DNA from: Candidatus Rifleibacteriota bacterium
Lineage (GTDB): Bacteria; Muiribacteriota; UBA6191; JACPRK01; JACQZM01
NCBI GenBank assembly: GCA_016213885.1
Contig: JACQZM010000072.1
Coordinates: 1 to 34,935 of the forward strand
DNA: 34,935 nucleotides
Direction: 5' to 3'
Shown here: positions 7,915 through 15,911 of the stretch, piece after piece
Layout: each line of letters begins with the position of its first letter
How positions within the stretch are numbered: the stretch's first letter is position 1
Notes under the pieces: generated by a model
What the model was told of the DNA's origin: nothing
The model's input: only the letters and a program-made list of their open reading frames with translations
The model's database searches: none
Made by a program: the position numbers and the translations under genes

Positions 7915-8688
7915 ATGGAATCCCAAACGGAAACTCGACCGAATCCCGACGCTCGCCGGACCGGCGAGACGGGGCCGGTGGTCATCCGGACCGAGGACCT
8001 CTGGAAGACCTACGTGATGGAGGCCGGGGAGATCCACTCGGTCCGCGGGGTCACCGTGACGATCCACCAGGGCGAGTACGTGGCGATCATGGGACCCTCC
8101 GGATCGGGCAAGACCACCTTGATGAACCTGCTGGGCTGCCTCGACACGCCCACCCGGGGCCGGTACTGGCTGGGGGGACAGCTGGTCTCCGAGATGGACG
8201 AGGACGAGCTGGCGATCGTGCGGAACCGGAGGATCGGCTTCGTCTTCCAGACGTTCAACCTGCTCCCCAGGGCCACGGCGCTGCACAACGTGGAGCTGCC
8301 GCTGGTGTACAACGGGACCCCGGCCGAGGAGCGTCACGAACGGGCGCTAGAGGTGCTGCGACAGGTCAACCTGGGGGACCGCACGGACCACTGGCCGGCC
8401 CAGCTCTCCGGTGGGCAACGCCAGCGGGTCGCCATCGCCCGCGCCCTGGCGAACCGGCCCACGATCCTGCTGGCCGACGAGCCCACCGGCAACCTCGACT
8501 CGACGACGGGCCGGGAGATCATGGACCTGTTCGACCACCTGCACGACCAGGGCAACACGATCCTCCTGGTGACCCACGCCGAGGCGATCGCCCAGCGCAG
8601 CCAGCGGATCATCCACCTGCTGGACGGCACCGTGGACCGGGTGGAGCCGGGGCGGGCCAGGCCCCCGGACCGACCAGGGGGAGGGTGA
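7915..8688 (+). CDS. MacB/LolD-type ABC transporter ATPase
   Basis: A 257-residue ATPase with Walker A GPSGSGKT (60-67), Q-loop FVFQ (109-112), signature LSGGQ (164-168), Walker B ILLADEP (184-190) and the switch His in VTHAE (H221). The length and the [17 protein letters not shown] segment are typical of the MacB/LolD/FtsE clade, which drives mechanotransmission rather than simple import. In E. coli MacB the ATPase and permease are fused. Here the ATPase is a separate gene, followed after four bases by two different permeases. The first 20 residues are polar and may be a leader of no function, and a start further downstream is possible. Confidence 0.92.
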   Translation: MESQTETRPNPDARRTGETGPVVIRTEDLWKTYVMEAGEIHSVRGVTVTIHQGEYVAIMGPSGSGKTTLMNLLGCLDTPTRGRYWLGGQLVSEMDEDELAIVRNRRIGFVFQTFNLLPRATALHNVELPLVYNGTPAEERHERALEVLRQVNLGDRTDHWPAQLSGGQRQRVAIARALANRPTILLADEPTGNLDSTTGREIMDLFDHLHDQGNTILLVTHAEAIAQRSQRIIHLLDGTVDRVEPGRARPPDRPGGG

Positions 8689-8692
8689 TCCG

Positions 8693-9910
8693 GTGCCCCT
8701 GTTCGAAGCGGTCCGGCTGGCCATCGACTCCATCTGGTCCCACAAGCTCAGGTCGTTTCTCACCCTGCTGGGCATCGTCATCTCGGTGCTGGCGCTGATC
8801 GCCGTGGTGTCGATCATCCAGGGGGTGAACCGCTACGTGGCGGTCCGGGTCACCAACCTGGGGCCAGGGGTCTACGTGCTCAACAAGTTCGGGTTGGTGA
8901 CCAACCTCAAGGAGTGGCTCAAGGCGCAGAAGCGCAAGAACATCTGGATGGAGGACTACCTGGTGCTGAAGGAGTCGCTGAGGCTCGCGAAGAGGGTCGG
9001 GGCCGGGATCCTCCAGTTCGACGCCGTGAAGGCCGGCAACCAGCGGCTCGAGGAGGTGCTGATCCGGGGCGTCACGGCGAACATGCTCCAGATCCGCAAG
9101 GAGCAGGTCCAGACAGGGCGGTACATCTCGCCCCACGACTACGATCACCGGGGGTACGTCTGCTTCATCGGCCAGGACGTGGCGACCAAGCTGTTCCGCA
9201 ACTCGCCGCTCGACAAGACGCTGACGCTGCGCGGCCAGACGTTCCGGGTGATCGGCGTGGCCGAGCCGATGGGCGCCGTGTTCGGCCAGCCCCAGGACGA
9301 CTTCGTCCACATCCCTCTCACCACGGGACTCAAGATCTACGGCGTCCAGAAGAACTCCATCTCGATCTTCGTGGAGGCGCTGAACCCGTCCATGATGGAG
9401 CGGTCCCAGGACGAGGCGCGACTTCTGCTGAGGGCGAGGCGACACCAGAAGTACGGCCAGGAGGACGACTTCGGCATCATCAGCGCGACCGCCATCTCGG
9501 GGCTGTGGGAGCGCCTCACCGGCACCATCGCCACGGTGGCCCTGGGCGTGGCCGCGGTCTTCCTCGTGGTGGGCGGGATCGTGGTGATGAACATCATGCT
9601 CGCCTCCGTGACGGAGCGGACGCAGGAGATCGGGGTGCGGAAGGCGCTGGGGGCGCGGCGCCGGGACCTGATGCTCCAGTTCCTGGTGGAGGCGTGCGTC
9701 CTCTCCACCTCCGGGGGGCTCATCGGTGTGGCGGCCGCCGCGGTGATGCTCAAGATCGTGTCGCTGGCCACCCCGATCCCCACGCTGATGTCGATCCCGG
9801 CGGTCATCGTGGCCGTGACGATCTCGGCGATCGTGGGGCTCTTCTTCGGAATCTACCCCGCCAACAAGGCGGCGTCGCTGGACCCGATCGCGGCGCTGCG
9901 GTCGGAGTGA
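8693..9910 (+). CDS. MacB/FtsX-type ABC transporter permease, first of two
   Basis: A 405-residue permease with a GTG start preceded by a strong GGAGGG Shine-Dalgarno. The first helix, after SHKLRSFLTLLGIVISV, is typical of MacB permeases. A large periplasmic (MacB_PCD-like) domain of about 220 residues follows, and then three C-terminal FtsX helices. These contain the family hallmark MNIMLASVTERTQEIGVRKALGARRRD. The stop lies three bases before the next permease start. It differs substantially in sequence from that second permease, so the transporter may be a permease heterodimer served by one ATPase. Confidence 0.9.
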   Translation: MPLFEAVRLAIDSIWSHKLRSFLTLLGIVISVLALIAVVSIIQGVNRYVAVRVTNLGPGVYVLNKFGLVTNLKEWLKAQKRKNIWMEDYLVLKESLRLAKRVGAGILQFDAVKAGNQRLEEVLIRGVTANMLQIRKEQVQTGRYISPHDYDHRGYVCFIGQDVATKLFRNSPLDKTLTLRGQTFRVIGVAEPMGAVFGQPQDDFVHIPLTTGLKIYGVQKNSISIFVEALNPSMMERSQDEARLLLRARRHQKYGQEDDFGIISATAISGLWERLTGTIATVALGVAAVFLVVGGIVVMNIMLASVTERTQEIGVRKALGARRRDLMLQFLVEACVLSTSGGLIGVAAAAVMLKIVSLATPIPTLMSIPAVIVAVTISAIVGLFFGIYPANKAASLDPIAALRSE

Positions 9911-9913
9911 CCC

Positions 9914-11182
9914 ATGGACACGGGCCGACCGACGCGACGACTGATGGGGCAGGTGCTGGAGAACCTCCACCTGGCCCTCGGCACCTTGTGGGCCCACGGC
10001 CTGAGATCCGGGCTCACGTCGCTGGGAGTGATGATCGGCACCGCCTGTGTGGTGCTGGTCGGATCGATCATGACCGGTCTGGACGCCAAGATCCTCGACG
10101 AGCTCAAGGGGTTCGGGGCGGACACCATGTTCATCTACAAGTTCGAACCGGGGATCCGGCCGGGTCAGCTCACCCCGGAGGAGCGGATGCGCAGGCCGCT
10201 GGCGTACGAGGACTACGAGGCGGTCAAGGCGGGCTGCACCTCCTGCCGCCACGTCACCGCCTCCCTGGGGATCGCCCGGTTCCCCACGGTGCGCTACAAG
10301 ACCGAGGAGTACCAGAAGGGCGACCTCTCCGGCGTGCTTCCCGACTACCCGGCCACCATGAACATGCCGGTGGGCCGGGGACGCTTCTTCACGTGGGCGG
10401 AGAACCTCCACCGGGCCGACGTGTGCGTCATCGGCTCGGACGTGGCCAGGGCGCTCTTCGCCAACCGGGAGCCGCTGGGCAAGCAGATCACCGTGGACAA
10501 CCGGTCGTTCACCGTGATCGGCATCTTCGAGAAGAGGAAGACCATGGAGTCGTTCCGGGAGCGGTCGATGGACAACGTGGTCACCATCCCCTACCTGACG
10601 GCCAAGAAGCACTCGCCGCAGTCCAGGGAGCTGTTCCTGGTGGCGCAGGTGCAGCCGGGGATGATGAAGTCCGCCCTGGACCAGGTCAGGGGGGCTCTGC
10701 GCAAGAGCCGCAGGGTGCCCCACGGCCAGAAGGACTCGTTCGGGTTGACCACGGCCACGGCGATCATCCGGGAGTTCCACCAGATCACCGGCGCGGTCGC
10801 CGTGACCATCGTGGTGCTCTCGGCGATCGGTCTGCTGGTCGGCGGGGTAGGGGTGATGAACATCATGCTGGTCTCCGTGACCGAGCGCACCCGGGAGATC
10901 GGGACGCGGATGGCCATCGGCGCGCGACGGCGGGACATCCTGCTGCAGTTCCTCCTGGAGGCCAGCACCCTGACCGGCGCCGGAGGGGTGGCCGGCATCG
11001 CACTGGGCGTCCTGGCGGGCCAGGGCCTGAAGCTTCTGATCCCGGGTCTTCCCGCCATGGTGCCGCTCTGGTCCGTCGTGCTGGGGTTCTCGTTCTCGGT
11101 GGGCGTGGGGCTCATCTTCGGCCTCTGGCCGGCCATGCGGGCCTCCCGGATGAACCCGGTCGAGGCGCTCCGGTACGAGTAG
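9914..11182 (+). CDS. MacB/FtsX-type ABC transporter permease, second of two
   Basis: A 422-residue permease of the same family as its neighbour. It has an N-terminal helix after WAHGLRSGLTSLGVMIGTA, a large periplasmic domain, and C-terminal helices around MNIMLVSVTERTREIGTRMAIGARRRD. The periplasmic domain contains a Cys pair (SCRH region) not seen in the first permease, possibly a local disulphide or a single unpaired site. It is the last gene of the adaptor-ATPase-permease-permease operon. A 147-base gap separates it from the convergent HEAT-PilT gene, and no clear terminator was found in that gap. Confidence 0.9.
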   Translation: MDTGRPTRRLMGQVLENLHLALGTLWAHGLRSGLTSLGVMIGTACVVLVGSIMTGLDAKILDELKGFGADTMFIYKFEPGIRPGQLTPEERMRRPLAYEDYEAVKAGCTSCRHVTASLGIARFPTVRYKTEEYQKGDLSGVLPDYPATMNMPVGRGRFFTWAENLHRADVCVIGSDVARALFANREPLGKQITVDNRSFTVIGIFEKRKTMESFRERSMDNVVTIPYLTAKKHSPQSRELFLVAQVQPGMMKSALDQVRGALRKSRRVPHGQKDSFGLTTATAIIREFHQITGAVAVTIVVLSAIGLLVGGVGVMNIMLVSVTERTREIGTRMAIGARRRDILLQFLLEASTLTGAGGVAGIALGVLAGQGLKLLIPGLPAMVPLWSVVLGFSFSVGVGLIFGLWPAMRASRMNPVEALRYE

Positions 11183-11329
11183 GGGTGGAGGGTGCATCGC
11201 GCCCGGGCTCCGGCGAGGTCGAGGGAGCAGCGCCCTTGTCCGAGGCAGCCTCGCATCCGGATCCCCGCCTTGGAGAGCGCCTGAATCTCCGCTCCAGATT
11301 TCCACGTCACGGCTACCAGGCCACGACCC

Positions 11330-13951
11330 TCACTTCACCGAGGCCAGGAACGACTTCTTGTCCATGGCGTACTCCAGCGCCACGTTCTTGGTCACCCGGC
11401 CGAGCGCCACGAGCTGCGCCAGATGGGCGTCAAGCGTCATCATCCCCGCCTCGTGGCTGACCTGGATCACCGTGTAGATCTGCTCGGACTTTCCCTCGCG
11501 GATCAGGTTCGAGATCGCCGGAGTGTTCACCATGATCTCCAGCGCCAGCACGCGTCCCTCGCCGCTGGCCGCCGGCACGATCTGCGGCGACCCGCAGTGC
11601 GTCGCCGGCATGCTGACGCCCGCTCCCACGTGCGACGCGACCGGCGGCTGCACCAGCGGCGCCGCGACCCCCTGCCCCAGCGGCGCGTGCCGCGACGCGA
11701 CGGCCTGCCTTGGACCGTGCTCCGGCGACACCGACTGCCCCGCCGACGAGTACTGCGCCGGCGATCCGGCCGGCTGCCAGCCCGACCTGGCCGACGGACA
11801 GGTGTGCGACCGCGAGGCGCAGTGCACCAGCGGCCACTGCGTCGACGGCTTCGAGACCACGGACATGCGGTGGGGATGCATGAACTCGATCGGGTCCTCG
11901 ATGGTGATGATGTGCTTCTGGCCCGTGTTGTTGATCTCGTTGATCATCGCCGCGAGCGTGGTGGACTTGCCCATGCCGGTCGGCCCGGTCATCAGGAGGA
12001 GCCCCTGCTTGAGCTGGCAGAACCGCTTGAAGATCGGCGGCACCTGGAGGCCGTCCAGCGTGGGAAGGTCCATGGGGACCAGCCGGAACACGCCCTTGTA
12101 CCCCCGGACCTCGCGGAACGTGTTGACCCTGAACCGGGCCACGCCGGCGATGGAGTACGAGAAGTCCAGGGAGTAGTTCTTCTCGAGCTTCACGATCTGG
12201 TCCTCGTTCAGCACGGCGTACATCATCCGCTTGGTGTCGTCGGCCGTGAGGGGCAGGCTGCGGACCCGCCGCATCTCCCCGTGGAGCCGGATGCACGGCT
12301 CGATTCCGACGTTGAGATGGAGGTCCGATCCGCCGACCTCCTTCAGGTAGTAGAGCAGCTCGTCCAGGGAGTACTTGGGCAGGCGGGCGCCCCGCCCGGT
12401 CCGGGTGAACGTGCTGGTGGAGCCCGGCGGCCTCAGGCCCTGGGCGTGGGCCTGCTCGTAGAGGGTCCGGGCCTGGTCGATCCCCTCGGACTTGAGGATC
12501 GCCAGGAACTCCATGGCGGTCTCCCGGACCACCGGGTCGTTGTCCGAGAGCGCCTTCTCGAACAGGGCCACGGCGGGGCCATCGCGGAGCTCCAGGAGAC
12601 CGTAGAGGGCGCTGCGACGCACGGCCTGCTCGGGGTGGTGGAGACACTCGGCCAGCCGGGCGTGAGGGTCGTGGCCGGGGTGGCCGATCAGCGCCAGGAT
12701 GGCGTTGACCTTGACCCGGTTGTGAGGGTCCTGGAGGTACGGGAGCAGGTCCACGTGGACCGATCGATCCTCCATGAGCCCCAGACCTTCCACCACGTTG
12801 GCCCTGATGCGGTCGTTGTCCGATCGCAGGTGCTTCTTCAAGAGCGGGATGTACTCCCGGGCCTTCAGCCGCCCCAGCGCCAGGAGCAGGCACGAGAGGA
12901 CGTTCTTGTCCTTCTCGACCTTGCACCGGGCCGCCAGCTCCGCCGCCCGCTCGTACGCCTTCATCCGGATGATCCGCCTGATCTCGGCGATCCGGTTCTC
13001 CGGGTCGAAGTCCTCCAGCATGTTGGCCGTGGAGATCGGCTCGAGCATCTCGCCGCGCTCGATGGTGGCCGAGACCGTGCCTGGGCTCGGCGTCTCGGCG
13101 ACCGGCTGCTGCTTGGAGCGGTACTCCTCCAGCGCCGTGTCGGCCTCGGCGAGGCCGGCCTGCGCCAGGAGCTCGAGGCCCTCGGCGGCCTTGTCGCGGA
13201 CGCCGCTCACCGAGTCGTCCAGCGCCTTCTTCAGGAGCGGCAGCGTCTCCGGCAGCCGGACCAGCGCCAGGGCGTGGACCGCCGCGTCCCGGTAGGGCGC
13301 CCGGCTGTCGCCGATCATCCTGGAGAGCACCTGGAGCAGCCCCGCCTTGCCGAACCGGTTCAGCGCCGCCGTGGCCGCCTCGCGGGTCTTGTGCTCCGTG
13401 TCCAGAAGGAACGGGACGATGTGGGTGTACGCCTCCGCGGTGCCCAGCCCCTGGAGCGCCTCGATCGCCCCGACCTTGACGCGGACGTCCTGGTCCTGGA
13501 GGAACTCGACGATCAGGGAGATCCCGTCGGCGCCCAGGACGACCAGGCTCTTCACCAGCTCGGACCGGACGAACGGGTCCTTCTCCCGGGTCACGAGGTG
13601 GCGGAGCACCTTCTCCTTCTCCGGGTGCTCGAACGCGGCCAGCGCCTGGATCGCCTTGACCCGGACGGCCGGGTCCTTCGACGAGAGGAACTCGTGGATC
13701 CGCGGCATCTCCAGGATCGAGGAGCCGTCGCCGGCGGTGACCCCCCCCTTGGACAGCCGGTCCCTGATCTGGGCGATGGAGCGGCGCGCCATGTGGCGGT
13801 GCTCCATGGACGGGTCGGACCTGGCGATGCTGGCCAGGGTCTGCAGGATCACAGGGTCGTCGCACTCCGCGGCCTGGATGATCGCCTGGAGGCGCTCCTG
13901 ATCGATCGCCGAGTCGAGGTTGAACAGGATCCACTTGGTCTTGGAGCGCAT
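11330..13951 (-). CDS. HEAT-repeat protein fused to a PilT-type secretion/retraction ATPase domain, with its central catalytic segment replaced
   Basis: The frame is open for 873 residues. The ATG at 13951 was chosen because the frame above it is low-complexity. Residues 20-280 and 320-500 are tandem HEAT/armadillo helices. Residues 525-873 match PilT/GspE ATPases: an N-terminal SDLHLNVG domain, Walker A GPTGMGKS (656-663), Asp box IITIEDPIEF, and the PilT hallmark ISNLIREGK. PilT normally has about 90 residues between NQREVG and SQ that carry Walker B and the His box. Here residues about 700-789 are instead an unrelated low-complexity translation. The encoded protein as written could not hydrolyse ATP normally. 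The intact protein would be a pilus-retraction-like motor with a HEAT scaffold in place of a separate partner. Whether the break is biological or an assembly error is discussed under findings. Confidence 0.8.
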   Translation of the reverse strand: MRSKTKWILFNLDSAIDQERLQAIIQAAECDDPVILQTLASIARSDPSMEHRHMARRSIAQIRDRLSKGGVTAGDGSSILEMPRIHEFLSSKDPAVRVKAIQALAAFEHPEKEKVLRHLVTREKDPFVRSELVKSLVVLGADGISLIVEFLQDQDVRVKVGAIEALQGLGTAEAYTHIVPFLLDTEHKTREAATAALNRFGKAGLLQVLSRMIGDSRAPYRDAAVHALALVRLPETLPLLKKALDDSVSGVRDKAAEGLELLAQAGLAEADTALEEYRSKQQPVAETPSPGTVSATIERGEMLEPISTANMLEDFDPENRIAEIRRIIRMKAYERAAELAARCKVEKDKNVLSCLLLALGRLKAREYIPLLKKHLRSDNDRIRANVVEGLGLMEDRSVHVDLLPYLQDPHNRVKVNAILALIGHPGHDPHARLAECLHHPEQAVRRSALYGLLELRDGPAVALFEKALSDNDPVVRETAMEFLAILKSEGIDQARTLYEQAHAQGLRPPGSTSTFTRTGRGARLPKYSLDELLYYLKEVGGSDLHLNVGIEPCIRLHGEMRRVRSLPLTADDTKRMMYAVLNEDQIVKLEKNYSLDFSYSIAGVARFRVNTFREVRGYKGVFRLVPMDLPTLDGLQVPPIFKRFCQLKQGLLLMTGPTGMGKSTTLAAMINEINNTGQKHIITIEDPIEFMHPHRMSVVSKPSTQWPLVHCASRSHTCPSARSGWQPAGSPAQYSSAGQSVSPEHGPRQAVASRHAPLGQGVAAPLVQPPVASHVGAGVSMPATHCGSPQIVPAASGEGRVLALEIMVNTPAISNLIREGKSEQIYTVIQVSHEAGMMTLDAHLAQLVALGRVTKNVALEYAMDKKSFLASVK
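11583..11852 (+). other. Foreign-looking 270-bp block encoding a Cys-rich fragment antisense to the PilT domain
   Basis: The plus strand of this block reads as 90 residues with 14 Cys, including CSGDTDCPADEYC and CTSGHCVDGF. This is the spacing seen in Cys-rich repeat proteins of Myxococcota (CsxDxDCpxGxYC ... QCxSGxCVDG). On the minus strand the same bases replace the expected Walker B and His-box part of PilT. The block has no start, stop or flanking gene of its own. Both edges are sharp against well-matching PilT sequence (IEFMHPHRMSVV before it, GEGRVLALEIM after it). No inverted repeats or target-site duplication flank it. Confidence 0.7.
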
Positions 13952-13970
13952 GGTGGTGGGAGCGAGTCTA

Positions 13971-14261
13971 TCACTCCGGGGCGGGAGGAACCAGGAGCAG
14001 GGCGAACGGCGCCAGCGGAGCGACCGTGACGAGCCACGGCAGGGAGAAACCCCGCACCCCGAGCTCCACGAGCAGGAGGACCAGCGCCATCGCGGCCAGT
14101 CGTCCCGCGGCGAGCGGTTCACCGGCCGGAGCGTCCGGTGGGGCCTCCGGGCCCGGCCGGCCGATCGCCCGGGGCAGCACCGTCAAGGCCCAGGACGCGA
14201 TGACGAGCCCCAGAAGCGCCACCACGGCCGCGGCCGGCGACGCTCCGCCGGCGATGAGCAC
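13971..14261 (-). CDS. Small hydrophobic protein or displaced C-terminal tail of the HEAT-repeat gene
   Basis: A GTG-started frame of 96 residues with two or three hydrophobic helices and Pro-rich linkers, ending LVPPAPE. It overlaps the 3' end of the HEAT gene by 143 bases in another frame. The HEAT frame in this overlap has the Arg/Gly/Pro-rich look of non-coding translation, while this frame looks truly coding. Its frame also stays open upstream of the GTG (...RLALFGVLEIGRQAP). Removing one G from the run at 14317-14320 would fuse it to the HEAT protein. It may therefore be the true C-terminus of that protein, adding membrane segments, rather than a separate gene. It ends 19 bases before the HEAT-PilT start. 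Confidence 0.5.
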   Translation of the reverse strand: MLIAGGASPAAAVVALLGLVIASWALTVLPRAIGRPGPEAPPDAPAGEPLAAGRLAAMALVLLLVELGVRGFSLPWLVTVAPLAPFALLLVPPAPE

Positions 14262-15801
14262 CGGCGCCTGACGGCCGATCTCGAGGACGCCGAACAGCGC
14301 CAGGCGGGCCCTGTCTCCCCTCCGGCCTCGCCGCGGGAGCGGCCAGCGCCGAGACGCCCTTGATCAGCCCGATCGCCGTGGGGTTCTTCTTCTGGGCGAG
14401 CCGTTCCAGCGCCTCCCTGGCGGCGACGCGGACCCGGTCCGTGCCGTGGTTCAAGAGCGGGCCCAGCCGCTCCACCACCTTCTTGGTCTTGATCCGTTCC
14501 ACCGCGTCGATCCCGAGGAGCGCCTCCTCCACGAGCCGGGAGCCGAGGAACAGGTCCAGCGGCGCAAGGTATGGCGCCGTCTCCAGCACGCTCAGGGTGA
14601 CCACGGCCCACTCCTTCACGACCGGGTCGGGGTCGGCCAGAAGCGGCAGAGCCGGGGCCAGCGAACCGTGGTCGTTGATCAGGTGGAGCGCTTCCAGGGC
14701 GGCTCGTCTCACGGAGGCGGCGGAGTGGCTCAGCCCTTTCTGGAGCAGCGGCACCGAGGCCCGGCTCTGCAGCTGCCCCAGGGCGACCAGGAGCCGTTCC
14801 AGCACGACCGGATCCTCTTCATGGGCGACCCGGGACTCGATCCGCGGGGTCTCCTTGAGGAGCTTCCCCTTCACGATCGACTCGATCCTCTTCAGCCGGA
14901 CCGCCGGATCGTCGTCGAAGATCGGGTCGCTCCGGTCCACGTCGGTCGGCGCCTCGATGGCGGCGAACACCGAGTCGGCCCACACGTCCTGGCCGCGCCT
15001 GGGAGCGCTCTCCAGCGCCGTCCTGGCCTCGGCGATCCCGCTCTTCGCCAGCGCCTCCAGCGCCTCCCGGGCCTGGTCGGCGATGGAGGCCACCGGGTCG
15101 GACAGCGCCTGGGCCAGCACCGGCACCGCCTCGGGAAGACCGCTGGAGGCGACCAGCTGGACGGCGCTCTCCCGGCGCCAGGCCTCACGGGCCCGGACCA
15201 TGTCGGCGCACAGGGCGAACATCCGTTCGGGGCCCAGCCGTCTGAGGCGGCGCATGGCCCGGGAGCGCACCGACGACTCGGGGTCGCGCAGCGCCCTGAC
15301 GACCAGCTGCATCCCCTCCGGGTGACCCAGCGCCTCCAGCGCTTCCAGGGCGGCGAGCCTGACCCTGGACTCCTTGTCGCCCAGCATGTTCACGATCAGG
15401 TCCAGGTGCTCGTCCACACCGAGGATGCCGATCGCCAGGGCGAGCGCCGCCCGCACGCCGGCGTCCGTCTCGGACAGCACCGTCTCGGCCAGGCGAGGGA
15501 GGTGGGTCGCCTCCTGGGAAAGCCCCACGGTGGCCACCCACTCGAGGCGCACCGCCGGGTCCGGATCCGACAGGCGCCGGTCCACGTCGGCCGGGATGTC
15601 CTCGATGGCGTTGGCGAGGCTCTTCATCGCCCGGGCGGCCAGGTCGCGAACCGCGCCGCTCGGGTCCTCCCGGGCCACCCGGCGGCACACGGCCAGGGTG
15701 ACCAGGTCTCCCTCGTGGGGAACGCGCTCGAGAGCCGCGGCTCGTTCCTTCTCGGAGGAGCTGTCCAGCAGATCGATCAGCGACTTCTTCGCAGGAGGCA
15801 T
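14119..15801 (-). CDS. HEAT-repeat protein, probably frameshifted near its C-terminus
   Basis: The open frame is 560 residues. About residues 8-495 are tandem HEAT helices of roughly 30-35 residues with the usual DPxxxVRxxAxxALxxL pattern. A short degenerate patch (about 250-300, RGQDVWADSV...) divides them into two arrays. Such scaffolds bind protein partners and have no catalysis of their own. After residue about 495 the frame turns into low-complexity R/G/P/A translation, while another frame becomes clearly coding, so the last 65 residues are probably not real. The layout of two HEAT arrays around a linker resembles that of the HEAT-PilT protein that follows in the same direction, suggesting duplication and a shared operon. 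Confidence 0.75.
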   Translation of the reverse strand: MPPAKKSLIDLLDSSSEKERAAALERVPHEGDLVTLAVCRRVAREDPSGAVRDLAARAMKSLANAIEDIPADVDRRLSDPDPAVRLEWVATVGLSQEATHLPRLAETVLSETDAGVRAALALAIGILGVDEHLDLIVNMLGDKESRVRLAALEALEALGHPEGMQLVVRALRDPESSVRSRAMRRLRRLGPERMFALCADMVRAREAWRRESAVQLVASSGLPEAVPVLAQALSDPVASIADQAREALEALAKSGIAEARTALESAPRRGQDVWADSVFAAIEAPTDVDRSDPIFDDDPAVRLKRIESIVKGKLLKETPRIESRVAHEEDPVVLERLLVALGQLQSRASVPLLQKGLSHSAASVRRAALEALHLINDHGSLAPALPLLADPDPVVKEWAVVTLSVLETAPYLAPLDLFLGSRLVEEALLGIDAVERIKTKKVVERLGPLLNHGTDRVRVAAREALERLAQKKNPTAIGLIKGVSALAAPAARPEGRQGPPGAVRRPRDRPSGAGAHRRRSVAGRGRGGASGARHRVLGLDGAAPGDRPAGPGGPTGRSGR

Positions 15802-15812
15802 GCTCGCCTGTC

Positions 15813-15821
15813 AGTGTACCA
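15813..15821 (-). promoter_or_regulatory. Candidate extended -10 promoter of the HEAT operon
   Basis: The minus strand reads TGGTACACT, a TGn plus TACACT element. The predicted start of transcription is only a few bases before the ATG at 15801, so the message would be nearly leaderless. No -35 match was found. Confidence 0.35.
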
Positions 15822-15835
15822 GATCCGACCTGGCG

Positions 15836-15850
15836 CCGGCGCCTCGCCGG
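15836..15850 (-). repeat. Solo hairpin related to the intergenic repeat
   Basis: CCGGCG-CCT-CGCCGG is identical to the core of the first hairpin in the copy at 6248-6266 and is followed by the same ATCCCCTCC. The second hairpin is absent. It sits just upstream of the HEAT operon promoter candidate and about 75 bases from the composite copy at 15912. Confidence 0.5.
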
Positions 15851-15911
15851 ATCCCCTCCACTGCCGCCGTGACCCTGGGTCCAAGCCGATGCTCGATCGC
15901 AGGCCAGGCCG

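Noticed and set aside
8609..11305. 898-residue minus-strand open frame over the permease genes
   Set aside because: Low-complexity His/Arg/Gly-rich translation opposite two clear MacB permeases, a GC-rich shadow.
11523..12176. A complete plus-strand gene encoding a Cys-rich protein
   Set aside because: Only its central 90 residues look like a Cys-rich repeat. The flanks are antisense of PilT, so no complete gene is present.
11423..14029. 868-residue plus-strand open frame opposite the HEAT-PilT gene
   Set aside because: Arg/Leu/Val-rich antisense shadow. Only the 11583-11852 portion of a different plus-strand frame looks meaningful, and it is reported separately.
13952..14122. Upstream extension of the HEAT-PilT protein to 14122
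   Set aside because: The extra 57 residues are Arg/Ser/Trp-rich noise in the overlap with the hydrophobic-tail frame.
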